Below are positions 42,393 to 50,993 of a DNA stretch of 64,000 nt, in pieces; position 1 is the stretch's first letter; every line of letters begins with the position of its first letter. The stretch spans positions 251,827 through 315,826 of the forward strand of contig CAYTGN010000002.1 in the NCBI GenBank assembly GCA_964437415.1. The letters run 5' to 3'. The translations under genes were made by a program, and so were the position numbers. A model generated the notes under the pieces. It saw only the letters and a program-made list of their open reading frames with translations, was not told the origin of the DNA and ran no database searches. Source of the DNA: CADEDV01 sp964437415. Its GTDB lineage: Bacteria; Bacteroidota; Bacteroidia; Chitinophagales; Chitinophagaceae.

Positions 42393-42662
42393 ATGTATAC
42401 GTATGATTTGCTGGAACCGGGTTGTCATTACCTGGTCAGAGAAAAGGAAGACTCACCCATTACACTGATAAAAGTGGCGGTGGAAACGGATCATTGCCTG
42501 TTTATTCAGCGCTTTGATGATCCGACAGAGACAAAGTGGAAACTGAAAAAAGATCAGCTTGCCGACATTGTCGAATGCCTGAGTGATGAAGCTGTGAAAG
42601 CATGGGAAGAGCATTACAAAAGCAGCGAAGATGCTTATTATGAAGAGGACGACGACGATTAA
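42393..42662 (+). CDS. Small acidic cytoplasmic protein, hypothetical
   Basis: 89 residues, no signal peptide or membrane segment. The N-terminal two-thirds are beta-like (YDLLEPGCHYLVREKEDSP, LIKVAVETDHCLFIQRF, WKLKKDQL), then a helix (LADIVECLSDEAVKAWEEHYKS) and a strongly acidic tail Y-Y-E-E-D-D-D-D. I recognise no family; small proteins of this kind recur in Chitinophagaceae as hypothetical proteins. The unusually strong SD suggests real expression. A perfect terminator follows 71 bp after the stop. Confidence 0.65.
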   Translation: MYTYDLLEPGCHYLVREKEDSPITLIKVAVETDHCLFIQRFDDPTETKWKLKKDQLADIVECLSDEAVKAWEEHYKSSEDAYYEEDDDD

Positions 42663-42732
42663 TAGCAGAAAAAACGAATAGCTGGTACTATTTTATTATG
42701 CAGGCACACCATTCATGTAAATTCCTTAACAG

Positions 42733-42775
42733 AGGTTGATGAAACAAGTTATTTTTAGTTCATCAACCTTTTTTT
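42733..42775 (+). terminator. Strong terminator abutting the next start codon
   Basis: The arms AGGTTGATGAA (42733-42743) and TTCATCAACCT (42759-42769) form a perfect 11-pair stem, with T run 42770-42775 ending exactly at the ATG at 42776. It ends transcription of the small acidic gene but also forms the leader of the peptidase gene. Confidence 0.85.
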
Positions 42776-44263
42776 ATGCTCCGAATATTTTTCAAAAACT
42801 GCTTTTTACTATCCTTTGCTGTTCTTTGTTTTTTCACGGTGGCAGCGCAACCTGCACCAGAACAGCATGAAGACGATCTATTACCCAAAGACTATCTCAG
42901 CGCCTCTTTTCATACAGGCCGCAGGGATGCGTTAAGGGAGATCATGCCCGACAAATCAGTGTTGGTCGTATTTGCGTTCCCTACCCGTACCTACTCCAAT
43001 GATGTGGAATATATTTATCACCAAAACCCGGATTTGTATTATTTCAGCGGATACAAAGAACCACACTCCCTTTTACTCATTTTTAAAGAGGAACAAACTG
43101 ACGACAAAGGCAACCGCTTTAAAGAATTGCTTTTTGTACAAAAAAGAAATCCCCTTGCCGAGCAATGGAACGGCAAAAGACTCGGTGCAGAAGGCGCAAG
43201 GCAAAAATTAGGTATAGATAATTCTTTTAATGGTGAAGAGTTTCAATCCTTCTCTATTGATTTTTCAAAACTCGACAAAATCATTTTTGACCGTTTCCCG
43301 TTAGATGTCCCCAACAACACAAGAGACAAGGCTGACCTCTACGACCTGATGCAGCAGTTCAGACAAAAAGCAGCCATACCGGAAGACTATTCTAAAGACA
43401 AACGATTTGATAATCGTCTTTACCACAACCTTACGGCGCAGTTGCGGGAAATAAAAACAGATGAAGAAATTGTTTTGCTGCGCAAAGCTGTTGAGATATC
43501 CTGCCAGGGACAGAATGAAGTGATGAAAGCTGTTCATCCCGGTATGTCTGAATTAGAAATACAGGGCCTGCATGAATTTGTGCATAAAAAACATGGGGCA
43601 GAAAATGTGGGCTATGGTTCCATCATTGGTTCCGGGGAAAACGGCTGTACGCTGCACTATGTTGAAAACAATAAAACAAAAGTGGGCAATTCTCTTATCC
43701 TGATGGATGTGGGGGCGGAATATCATGGCTACACGGCCGATGTTACCCGGACCATACCGGCCAGTGGAAAATTTTCTGCGGCAGAAAAAGCGATTTACCA
43801 GATCGTTTATGATGCACAGGAAGCCGCCTTTCGGCTAATGAAACCCGGCGCAAAATGGTCTGATATCAGCAATGCCGCAAGAGAAACCATTGCTGACGGG
43901 CTATTGAAACTTGGCGTTATCAAAGACAAAAAAGAAGTAGGTAAATACTACCCGCATGGGCTGGGTCATCATATCGGGCTGGATGTGCATGACCGGGGTT
44001 CTTATGGCGAGATCAAAAAAGGGATGGTGCTCACTATTGAGCCCGGCATTTATATCCCGGCTGGCAGCGATTGTGACAAAAAATGGTGGAGCATTGCGGT
44101 GCGCATAGAAGATGATGCCCTCGTAACGGAAAGCGGTTATGAATTACTGTCTGAATATGCCCCCAGGAAGGTCGCAGACATAGAAAAGATGATCTCTCAA
44201 AAAAGCGCATTGGATGATTTCAAACTGCCTCCGCTGAAATCGGCAGAGAAGAAAGGGTTTTAA
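42776..44263 (+). CDS. Secreted M24 family Xaa-Pro aminopeptidase
   Basis: 495 residues. Signal peptide (FLLSFAVLCFFTVAAQ at about 10-25). The N-terminal domain (about 40-210) precedes the pita-bread catalytic domain. Metal-ligand motifs: Asp in LMDVGAEYHGYTADVTRT (about 306-323, two Asp), the His of HGLGHHIGLDVHD (about 396-408), the Glu of IEPGIYI (about 423-429) and the Glu in AVRIEDD (about 444-450). It removes N-terminal residues preceding proline and probably acts in the periplasm. The start lies directly after the terminator T run, so the leader is unusual. Its own terminator follows at 44271-44303. Confidence 0.93.
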   Translation: MLRIFFKNCFLLSFAVLCFFTVAAQPAPEQHEDDLLPKDYLSASFHTGRRDALREIMPDKSVLVVFAFPTRTYSNDVEYIYHQNPDLYYFSGYKEPHSLLLIFKEEQTDDKGNRFKELLFVQKRNPLAEQWNGKRLGAEGARQKLGIDNSFNGEEFQSFSIDFSKLDKIIFDRFPLDVPNNTRDKADLYDLMQQFRQKAAIPEDYSKDKRFDNRLYHNLTAQLREIKTDEEIVLLRKAVEISCQGQNEVMKAVHPGMSELEIQGLHEFVHKKHGAENVGYGSIIGSGENGCTLHYVENNKTKVGNSLILMDVGAEYHGYTADVTRTIPASGKFSAAEKAIYQIVYDAQEAAFRLMKPGAKWSDISNAARETIADGLLKLGVIKDKKEVGKYYPHGLGHHIGLDVHDRGSYGEIKKGMVLTIEPGIYIPAGSDCDKKWWSIAVRIEDDALVTESGYELLSEYAPRKVADIEKMISQKSALDDFKLPPLKSAEKKGF

Positions 44264-44270
44264 GTGCAAT

Positions 44271-44303
44271 AAAAAAAGAGGCTGAAAGATCAGCCTCTTT
44301 TTT
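44271..44303. terminator. Bidirectional terminator
   Basis: The arms GAGGCTGA (44278-44285) and TCAGCCTC (44290-44297) are flanked by A7 on the left and T6 on the right, so each strand sees a U tract. It serves both the peptidase gene and the convergent repeat lipoprotein gene. Confidence 0.85.
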
Positions 44304-44316
44304 GTATAATAATGTT

Positions 44317-46002
44317 TTAGAATATTTGATAGCGTCGCAACTCAAATTGCGAATCCAAAGTTCCGGTTTCATCAAAATACTCATACTTTATCAACCCAAT
44401 ATTCCGTGCATAATAACTTCTGGAATAGCCTACAAGACTGCTGGCATCCTGCCACACACCCGGAGTAGCTTCTGCCTCCCATTTTTCCTCAACGACAATC
44501 ACATTTTGGTAGTTAACTGTTCCTGTTGATGTGGTTAAAGAAACCGGAACATCTTTTTGCACTATTGTATAGCTTAACCGCAGCGTCAATGAGAAAGGAA
44601 CTGGCGGAGGACCAGGATCTGTAAAATTGCCGGCAAATGCTGCACTTTTCCAATTATGTCCCTGGGCTTGATCGTCTTTCAGGAAAATATAATCGGTCCA
44701 AAATGAATTATCAGAACCATACATATACTTCCAGTCAATGAACTCTATATAATTTCCCCCTGATTTCCTGTAATAACCGGATGAATCAAACCCTGCTGAG
44801 GCATCATCTGTAATTCTAAAAACATTATAAGGATTGCCAGAGATTGTTAACATGGAATTAGTGACCCTGAGTAATGAATCATTGGGGATGTCATCCCACT
44901 CATAACTCCAGTTACTATTAGCCGTTCTCGGAAAATAATCTATAATGGCAGTTACTACATCCACCGTAAAAGTGCAGGTGCTGCTGCCGAATGTAACAGT
45001 GAATGACTGTGTACCTGCGGCGTTAGGGCTGCCGGTTCCGGTTAAAATTATCGTTTGGTTGCCGGTGGCTGCAAATGTTCCGCTGCCGGCAAAACTAAAT
45101 CCTGCAACTGTATTCGTACTGATAGCGTATGTCCCTACTGCCGTAACATCCACCTGCACCTCAACCGTATTACCGGCCGCAAGTGCCGCACCCACAGTAT
45201 AGGTGCCATTTACGGTGATGGGCGCACAAGCACCCGGGCTGCCGGCAAGTGTACCGGCACCTGCTGAGCCAATCGTCACAGTGAAATTACAAGTGGAAGC
45301 ACCGGCTGTAACAGGAAACACTGAACTTCCGCCGCTGGTGGGTGTCCCGGTTCCGTTAAGGGTCACGATCTGGATGCCCGTAGTGGGAAAAACACCGCTG
45401 CCCATAAATGTCATCCCGTTAAGGGTTGTGGTAATATTATAAGTTCCTACTGCCGTAACATTAATCTCAAGATCAACCGTGTTGGTTGAATTCAGCGCCT
45501 GCCCGATGGCATAACTGCCATTGACCACAGCATTCGCACAATTTCCTGAGGCGCTGTTGAACGTAAAAGTGGCCGGACCGCCTGCTCCCGTTGGAAGAAA
45601 GGTGATAGGCACAGAACAAATCTGCCCCTGGTATTGCACCACAAAATTAAAAGTGCCCGAAGAAAACGGTGTACCGGTACCCCTGAGTGATACAGTGGTC
45701 AATCCCAGGCCGGAGAAAATCCCGGTCACCCGGAAATGAACCCCGTTCACCGTATCGGTATAAACGGTATATGAACCGGTTTTTGTAACATCAATATCCA
45801 CCAGTATCTGGTTATTGGCGCCGCTCAGTGCATCGCCCTGCACATAAACACCCGTTACGGTCTTGGGTAAACAGTCACCTGAGCCATCGGCCTGCAGGGA
45901 GCCTTCAGAAGGGTTATTACCGGCTTCAAAGCTGGTTTCCTTCTGGCAGGCATTGAAAAGGATAAGGGCTGCCAAAGGAAGGAGAGCAAGAAGTTTTTTC
46001 AT
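44317..46002 (-). CDS. Repeat lipoprotein of unknown function
   Basis: 561 residues. Lipoprotein signal with Cys 19 (ALILFNACQKE). Residues about 43-140, 152-245 and 258-350 are three related units of about 105 residues. Each starts with a Cys and V-x-G-x-Y-x-x-G-x-A-L (for example VNGSYAIGQALNSTNTVDL), continues with D/N-V-T-x-x-G-x-Y, then a G-T-G-x-P turn and a late Cys. Such units look like surface-exposed Ig-like domains. The C-terminal 200 residues are different, with FPRTANSNWSYEWDDIP and aromatic strands ending FELRRYQIF. Function unknown, probably surface or periplasmic. Confidence 0.8.
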   Translation of the reverse strand: MKKLLALLPLAALILFNACQKETSFEAGNNPSEGSLQADGSGDCLPKTVTGVYVQGDALSGANNQILVDIDVTKTGSYTVYTDTVNGVHFRVTGIFSGLGLTTVSLRGTGTPFSSGTFNFVVQYQGQICSVPITFLPTGAGGPATFTFNSASGNCANAVVNGSYAIGQALNSTNTVDLEINVTAVGTYNITTTLNGMTFMGSGVFPTTGIQIVTLNGTGTPTSGGSSVFPVTAGASTCNFTVTIGSAGAGTLAGSPGACAPITVNGTYTVGAALAAGNTVEVQVDVTAVGTYAISTNTVAGFSFAGSGTFAATGNQTIILTGTGSPNAAGTQSFTVTFGSSTCTFTVDVVTAIIDYFPRTANSNWSYEWDDIPNDSLLRVTNSMLTISGNPYNVFRITDDASAGFDSSGYYRKSGGNYIEFIDWKYMYGSDNSFWTDYIFLKDDQAQGHNWKSAAFAGNFTDPGPPPVPFSLTLRLSYTIVQKDVPVSLTTSTGTVNYQNVIVVEEKWEAEATPGVWQDASSLVGYSRSYYARNIGLIKYEYFDETGTLDSQFELRRYQIF

Positions 46003-46168
46003 AAAAGGAGAATTAATGGGAATGGCTAAAAATACGACTTATTGCGATACGGGTGTTTAGAACTACATGAGTACTAAAACGTTTAAACGGCCTGAATATT
46101 TTGCAGCAAATCAGCAAGAATCCTGCCTGAAAGAATATGGTTGGTCTTTTTTGTATATCTTTTCCTGC

Positions 46169-47110
46169 ATGAAAAGAAGTGAATTCCTCAAAACTACTGC
46201 TGCCATTGCTGCCGCGGGGGTGCTTCCACCAGCGCCTTCTTTTGCCGGTGAAACCAATTCAGTTATCCGTTTTGCCCATCTTTCAGACATTCATGTGAAG
46301 CCGGGACTGGCACCGGAGACCGGCATGGCAAAAGCCCTGCACCATGCCCAGCAGCAAAAAGACCTTGCCTTTATCATGAACGGAGGCGATGCCATTTTTG
46401 ATGCCCTTGAAGTGGACAAAGCGGGAACGAGAACCCAGTTTGACCTTTTCAACAATATTTTGAAGAAAGAGAACAGCTTGCCTGTTTATCACTGCATTGG
46501 CAACCATGATGTGTGGGGCTGGTTCATCAAAGAAAGCCTGCCTGCCGGCCAGGCAGGTAAACCCGACCAGGATCGTTTGTATGGTAAAGTATGGGTAGTG
46601 GAAGAATTTGGAATGAAGAAGCGGTATTACAGTTTTAGTAAGGACACCTGGCATTTTATTGTGCTCGACAGCACTCAACTGAATCCCAATGGCGGCTATA
46701 TCGGAAAGGTGGATGAAGAACAACTCGAATGGCTAAAGCAGGAACTGGAATCACACAAAGACAAATTCATTTGCATCATTTCCCATATCCCTGTGCTTTC
46801 CATCTGCGCCGGTTTGTTTTTTGAAAAAAATGAACCCAACGGCGACCTCATCATTCAGCGAAACCTTATGCACACCGATTTTCTGCAACTGAAAAAGATC
46901 TTTTTGCAATATCCCAATATCAAAGTATGTATCAGCGGTCATATTCATTTGCAGGATGAACTGGAATATCTTGGCATTAAATACTTCTGCAACGGCGCCG
47001 TTTCCGGTGGCTGGTGGAAAGGAGCATTCCGTGAATTTGGCCCTGCCTATGCCGTGATGGAACTGCACCCCGACGGGCGGGCACAACGAACCATGTTTTC
47101 ATACGAATAA
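46169..47110 (+). CDS. Metallophosphoesterase with in-frame palindromic repeat insert
   Basis: 313 residues from ATG 46169. Signal start MKRSEFLKTTAAIAAAGVL is Tat-like, ending near SFAGE. Calcineurin-like motifs: FAHLSDIHVKPG (D-x-H), MNGGDAIFD (GGD), HCIGNHDVWGW (GNHD), IISHIPV and CISGHIHLQDELE (GHxH). It hydrolyses phosphate esters in the periplasm; substrate unknown. At residues about 123-130 the sequence S-L-P-A-G-Q-A-G is encoded by a palindromic DNA repeat (46537-46557) that looks inserted in frame. An upstream ATG at 46067 would add 34 residues without a signal. It lies 13 bp before the next gene. Confidence 0.9.
   Translation: MKRSEFLKTTAAIAAAGVLPPAPSFAGETNSVIRFAHLSDIHVKPGLAPETGMAKALHHAQQQKDLAFIMNGGDAIFDALEVDKAGTRTQFDLFNNILKKENSLPVYHCIGNHDVWGWFIKESLPAGQAGKPDQDRLYGKVWVVEEFGMKKRYYSFSKDTWHFIVLDSTQLNPNGGYIGKVDEEQLEWLKQELESHKDKFICIISHIPVLSICAGLFFEKNEPNGDLIIQRNLMHTDFLQLKKIFLQYPNIKVCISGHIHLQDELEYLGIKYFCNGAVSGGWWKGAFREFGPAYAVMELHPDGRAQRTMFSYE
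46537..46557. repeat. Intragenic palindromic repeat encoding LPAGQAG
   Basis: CCTGCCTG (46537-46544) and CAGGCAGG (46550-46557) are perfect arms around a GC-rich five-base centre. In frame it encodes S-L-P-A-G-Q-A-G. The same peptide signature is known from dispersed small palindromes in several bacterial groups, which is why I read it as an inserted repeat. Confidence 0.65.
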
Positions 47111-47123
47111 TTTTCATCCGAAC

Positions 47124-48155
47124 ATGTACAAAAAGATCAGCCTTTTTCTCTTCCTGCTATGGATAATTAATATCAGTATAGCGCAGCGGCCGAATGTAGA
47201 AATACTTACATCTGGTCACAATAGCAGCCTCCGTGGCCTATCGGTGGTGAATGATAATGTGGTATGGGTGAGCGGCAGCAACGGGGCAGTAGGCAAAAGC
47301 AGCAATGCAGGTAAAAACTGGAAATGGATCAACGTAAAGGGCTATCAAAATAGAGATTTCAGGGACATTGAAGCCTTTGATGCCAACACTGCCATCATCA
47401 TGGGTGTTGGTGAACCGGCAGTGATCCTGAAAACAACAGACGGCGGAGAAACATGGAAATCAGTTTATGAAAATAAAACAAAGGGAATGTTCCTGGATGC
47501 GATGGATTTTGCCACACCCCTTTATGGCATAGTGGTGGGAGACCCCATCAACAACAAAATTTTCCTTGCCCAAACAACAGATGGCGGAGAATCATGGAAG
47601 GAATGGAACGAAGACAAAAGACCAGCGGCTGATTCCGGTGAAGCATTTTTTGCAGCCAGCGGCAGCAATATCCGGCTGTTTAACAACAAGGCATATTTCA
47701 TGGTCAGCGGCGGGCTAAGGTCAAGACTATTTACACCTGGTAACAACAGCCCACTGCCTGTATTGCAGGGTTCAGAAAGCACCGGGGCAAATTCCATTGA
47801 CATATTTGATGACGGCATTCCCAGTAAACCCGGAAAAAAAATGGTGGTGGTGGGCGGTGATTACCTAAATCCGGCAGGTATTCAAAAGAATTGTTTTATC
47901 AGCAACAACCGGGGCAAAACATGGAGTGCTCCAAAAACACCGCCACATGGTTATCGCAGTTCGGTGGAGTACTTGTCAAGAGAACAGTTGCTCACCTGCG
48001 GGCCCAATGGTGTGGATTATTCCAGAGACAGCGGCAGGAACTGGAAATGGATCAGCGAAGAAGGATTTCATGTTTGTCGCATTGCAAGAACAGGTTCGGC
48101 TGTTTTTCTTGCCGGGCCCAACGGAAAGATCGGAAGGGTCGTATGGAGTAAATAA
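47124..48155 (+). CDS. Secreted YCF48/sialidase-like beta-propeller protein
   Basis: 343 residues with signal peptide (ISLFLFLLWIINISIAQ at about 5-21). Repeats of the Asp-box type (S/T-x-D/N-x-G-x-T/S-W) are visible: SSNAGKNWKWI, TTDGGETWKSV, TTDGGESWKEW, ISNNRGKTWSAP and SRDSGRNWKWI. These mark a six- or seven-bladed propeller like YCF48/BNR proteins, commonly annotated 'oxidoreductase' or 'photosystem II stability factor-like', although no photosynthesis is implied. No catalytic sialidase Arg/Tyr set is evident. Directly downstream of the phosphoesterase, probably co-transcribed. Confidence 0.85.
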   Translation: MYKKISLFLFLLWIINISIAQRPNVEILTSGHNSSLRGLSVVNDNVVWVSGSNGAVGKSSNAGKNWKWINVKGYQNRDFRDIEAFDANTAIIMGVGEPAVILKTTDGGETWKSVYENKTKGMFLDAMDFATPLYGIVVGDPINNKIFLAQTTDGGESWKEWNEDKRPAADSGEAFFAASGSNIRLFNNKAYFMVSGGLRSRLFTPGNNSPLPVLQGSESTGANSIDIFDDGIPSKPGKKMVVVGGDYLNPAGIQKNCFISNNRGKTWSAPKTPPHGYRSSVEYLSREQLLTCGPNGVDYSRDSGRNWKWISEEGFHVCRIARTGSAVFLAGPNGKIGRVVWSK

Positions 48156-48266
48156 AAAGATAATATCAGCTGGCTAACCTGCTTCCGGCTTTAGTTTCAT
48201 TGATCTGTTCAGCGCAACGGTTAGCAAAGAAGGAGCGTCTGCAAACCAGCACAATAAAGAATCTAC

Positions 48267-48274
48267 TACATTTG
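48267..48274 (+). promoter_or_regulatory. Candidate -7 box before the PafA-like gene
   Basis: TACATTTG matches TAnnTTTG, 19-26 bases before the ATG at 48293, which supports that start. No -33 match is obvious. Confidence 0.35.
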
Positions 48275-48292
48275 TTCAAACATCACACAGCT

Positions 48293-49918
48293 ATGCAAAA
48301 AGTTTTTGCTTTTCTTTTTTCTGTCGTTTTTATCTCAAATGCTGCAGCACAAACATCCTCATTACAACGGCCTAAATTAGTTGTCGGCCTGGTAGTGGAC
48401 CAGATGCGCTGGGATTTCTTATATCGTTATTATGACCGCTATGATGAAAATGGAGGTTTTAAAAGAATGCTGAACCAGGGGTTTACCTGCGAGAATACAT
48501 TCATCCCTTATGCCCCAACGGTAACTGCCTGCGGACATGCATCCATCTACACCGGCACTGTTCCGGCAATCAATGGCATAACCGGAAACTACTGGTGGGA
48601 TAACGAACAACAAAGAACCGTTTATTGTACAGAAGATAAATCAGTGAAAACAGTAGGCAGCAGTTCCAATCTGGGACAAATGAGCCCGGCGAATATGCTC
48701 ACCACCACCATTTGTGATGAACTGAGACTGGCTACCAACTTTCGCAGCAAGGTAATAGGCATTTCTATCAAGGACCGTGGCGGCATATTGCCCGCAGGTC
48801 ATAGCGCCAATGCCGCCTATTGGTATGATAATACAGTGGGTGACTGGATCAGTTCCACCTATTACATGACCGATCTTCCAAAATGGGTGAAAGATTTTAA
48901 CGGCAAAAAATTAGTGGACAAGTATTATGCAGAAGGCTGGAAGACACTTTACCCCATCAATACTTATCTGCAAAGTACGGCTGATGAAAACCCGTATGAG
49001 GGAAAACCATTTGGCAATGCTTTTCCGTATGACCTGAAAAAATTCATTGGCAAAAGCTATGGCTCCATCGCCACCACTCCATGGGGCAACACATACACCG
49101 CAGAATTTGCCAAAGCTGCTTTAGAAGCGGAGCAATTAGGCGCTGATGATATAACCGATTTTCTTGCGGTCAGTTTTTCAAGTCCTGATTATATTGGCCA
49201 TACGTTTGGCCCAAATTCCATTGAGCAGGAAGACAATTTTCTCCGGTTGGACAAATTGCTCGGAGAGTTTCTTGATTTTCTTGACAATAAGGTGGGAAAA
49301 GGCCAATACACCGTTTTTCTTTCCGCCGATCATGGTGTCTCCCAGATACCAGGATTCCTGAATGACAATCGCCTGCCTGGTGGCAGAATTGTGCTTGGCA
49401 ATCTTGTAAAACAACTGAACCTGAACTTAAAAGCCAGCTATGGCATAGAAACCCTTGTTGTAAGTGATGATAACTACCAGTTGCACCTGAATTATCCTGC
49501 CATTGATTCTGCCAAACTCAATAAAGAAGAAATTATCCGTCAGTGTATTGATTTTATGGCGCCGCAGCCGGGAATTGCCAGGGTATTTGCCGTCAATAAC
49601 CTGATCCAAACACCGCTACCCGAAAAAATTAAGACTATGCTGACCAATGGATATTATCCCCGCCGCAATGGAGATGTGCAATTGATTTTTCACCCTAACT
49701 TTATGGAAGCCTATGGCAACAATACCGGCACCACCCATGGTTTGTGGAATCCCTATGATGCACATATTCCTTTGCTGTGGTATGGATGGGGCATCAAACA
49801 GGGGAAACTGAACAGGGAGACCTATATGATGGACATCGCCCCTACCCTTGCGGCATTGCTGAGGATTGAAATGCCAAGCGGATCTGTAGGTACCGTGATT
49901 GAAGAAGTGATGAAATAA
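48293..49918 (+). CDS. PafA-like secreted alkaline phosphatase
   Basis: 541 residues from ATG 48293, the start of signal peptide KVFAFLFSVVFISNAAAQ; an upstream frame to 48200 is rejected. Type of alkaline phosphatase with a catalytic Thr: PTVTACGHASIYTGTVPA (Thr about 72), with metal-binding Asp in VVGLVVDQMRWDFL, the D and H in SSPDYIGHTFGPNS (about 298-311), the D-H in LSADHGVSQIPGF (about 345-357), and a late His in GTTHGLWNPYD. Releases phosphate from esters in the periplasm and is suited to phosphate scavenging. It is preceded by its own -7 box and followed 27 bp later by a secreted hypothetical gene. Confidence 0.93.
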   Translation: MQKVFAFLFSVVFISNAAAQTSSLQRPKLVVGLVVDQMRWDFLYRYYDRYDENGGFKRMLNQGFTCENTFIPYAPTVTACGHASIYTGTVPAINGITGNYWWDNEQQRTVYCTEDKSVKTVGSSSNLGQMSPANMLTTTICDELRLATNFRSKVIGISIKDRGGILPAGHSANAAYWYDNTVGDWISSTYYMTDLPKWVKDFNGKKLVDKYYAEGWKTLYPINTYLQSTADENPYEGKPFGNAFPYDLKKFIGKSYGSIATTPWGNTYTAEFAKAALEAEQLGADDITDFLAVSFSSPDYIGHTFGPNSIEQEDNFLRLDKLLGEFLDFLDNKVGKGQYTVFLSADHGVSQIPGFLNDNRLPGGRIVLGNLVKQLNLNLKASYGIETLVVSDDNYQLHLNYPAIDSAKLNKEEIIRQCIDFMAPQPGIARVFAVNNLIQTPLPEKIKTMLTNGYYPRRNGDVQLIFHPNFMEAYGNNTGTTHGLWNPYDAHIPLLWYGWGIKQGKLNRETYMMDIAPTLAALLRIEMPSGSVGTVIEEVMK

Positions 49919-49945
49919 TTTATTGCTCATTATAAATCACCGGAC

Positions 49946-50983
49946 ATGAGAAAGCTTTATTGTTTTGTTGCATTCCTGTTGCTGATAACAAACACTGCCG
50001 GCAATGCCCAGATGCAGGCGAAAGCAATTGACAGGACTGCCTTTTTCCAGGATGATACTCCTATTGAAATGGTCTTGTCTACGGACATGAGAAACCTGTT
50101 GAACAAAAGGGCCAAAAAAGAATTTCAGCCGGCTACAGCCAAACTTACCTTTCCTGACAACACTGAAATTGCTGAAGAGATAAGAGTGCAAACAAGAGGT
50201 GTTTTTCGCTTAGCCAATTGTGATATGCCCTCTTTGATGCTCCACTTCAAAAACGCCACATCACCGCAGTTATCACCTTTAAAAAAGCTAAAACTTGTTT
50301 GCGGTTGCGGGTCCTCATCCGACGAGGAACAACTCATCATCAAAGAATATCTCACCTACAAAATTTACAACCTGCTCACCCCGATGAGCTTCAGAGTAAG
50401 GCTTGTGAAAATAACTTACGAAGATTCCAAAGCAAAGAAAAAGCCCTACACCCAATACGGTTTCCTGATAGAAGATGTGGATGACCTGGCCGAGCGGAAC
50501 AATTGCATCGAACAGGACAACCCGGCCCCCGGCGCCAATGGAACGGGTCGTCAGCAAATGACATTAGTAGCCATTTTTCAATATATGATCGGAAATCTTG
50601 ACTGGTCAGTTCCCGGCATGCATAACATCAAGCTTATCCGCCCCAAAGAACCGGCAAATGCCTTGCCGCTTGCTGTCGCTTACGATTTTGATTATTGTGG
50701 CTTAGTAAATGCTCCTTATGCTGTGCCGCCTGAGCAGATTGATGTAAAATCTGTCACAGAAAGAGTGTACCGGGGTTTCCCCCGGAGTATGGAGGAACTG
50801 GATCCTGTTGTTGAAAATTTTAAAGCCAATAAAGAAAAAACGCTGGCCCTTATCAGCAATTGCCAATGGCTGAACAATCGCAATAAAAAAGAAATGACGG
50901 GTTTCCTCGAAGAATTTTATAAAACGATTGAAAACAGGAACAGGGTGAAGAATATATTTATGGATAATGCAAGGACCCAATAA
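49946..50983 (+). CDS. Secreted hypothetical protein with kinase-like (CotH-like?) pattern
   Basis: 345 residues. Signal peptide FVAFLLLITNTAGNAQ at about 7-22. The mature sequence holds IRVQTRGVFRLANCDMPSLML (about 80-100), a long helical region with IIKEYLTYKIYNLLTP, FLIEDVDDLAERN, then MIGNLDWSVPGMHNIKLIRP (about 212-231) and VAYDFDYCGLVNAPYAVP (about 243-260). This order (G-N-x-D-W then D-F-D) recalls secreted CotH-type kinase-like proteins, but the match is distant and I do not assign an activity. It follows the phosphatase gene by 27 bp and precedes the acyl-CoA-binding gene by 10 bp. Confidence 0.65.
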   Translation: MRKLYCFVAFLLLITNTAGNAQMQAKAIDRTAFFQDDTPIEMVLSTDMRNLLNKRAKKEFQPATAKLTFPDNTEIAEEIRVQTRGVFRLANCDMPSLMLHFKNATSPQLSPLKKLKLVCGCGSSSDEEQLIIKEYLTYKIYNLLTPMSFRVRLVKITYEDSKAKKKPYTQYGFLIEDVDDLAERNNCIEQDNPAPGANGTGRQQMTLVAIFQYMIGNLDWSVPGMHNIKLIRPKEPANALPLAVAYDFDYCGLVNAPYAVPPEQIDVKSVTERVYRGFPRSMEELDPVVENFKANKEKTLALISNCQWLNNRNKKEMTGFLEEFYKTIENRNRVKNIFMDNARTQ

Positions 50984-50993
50984 ATCATAACAA

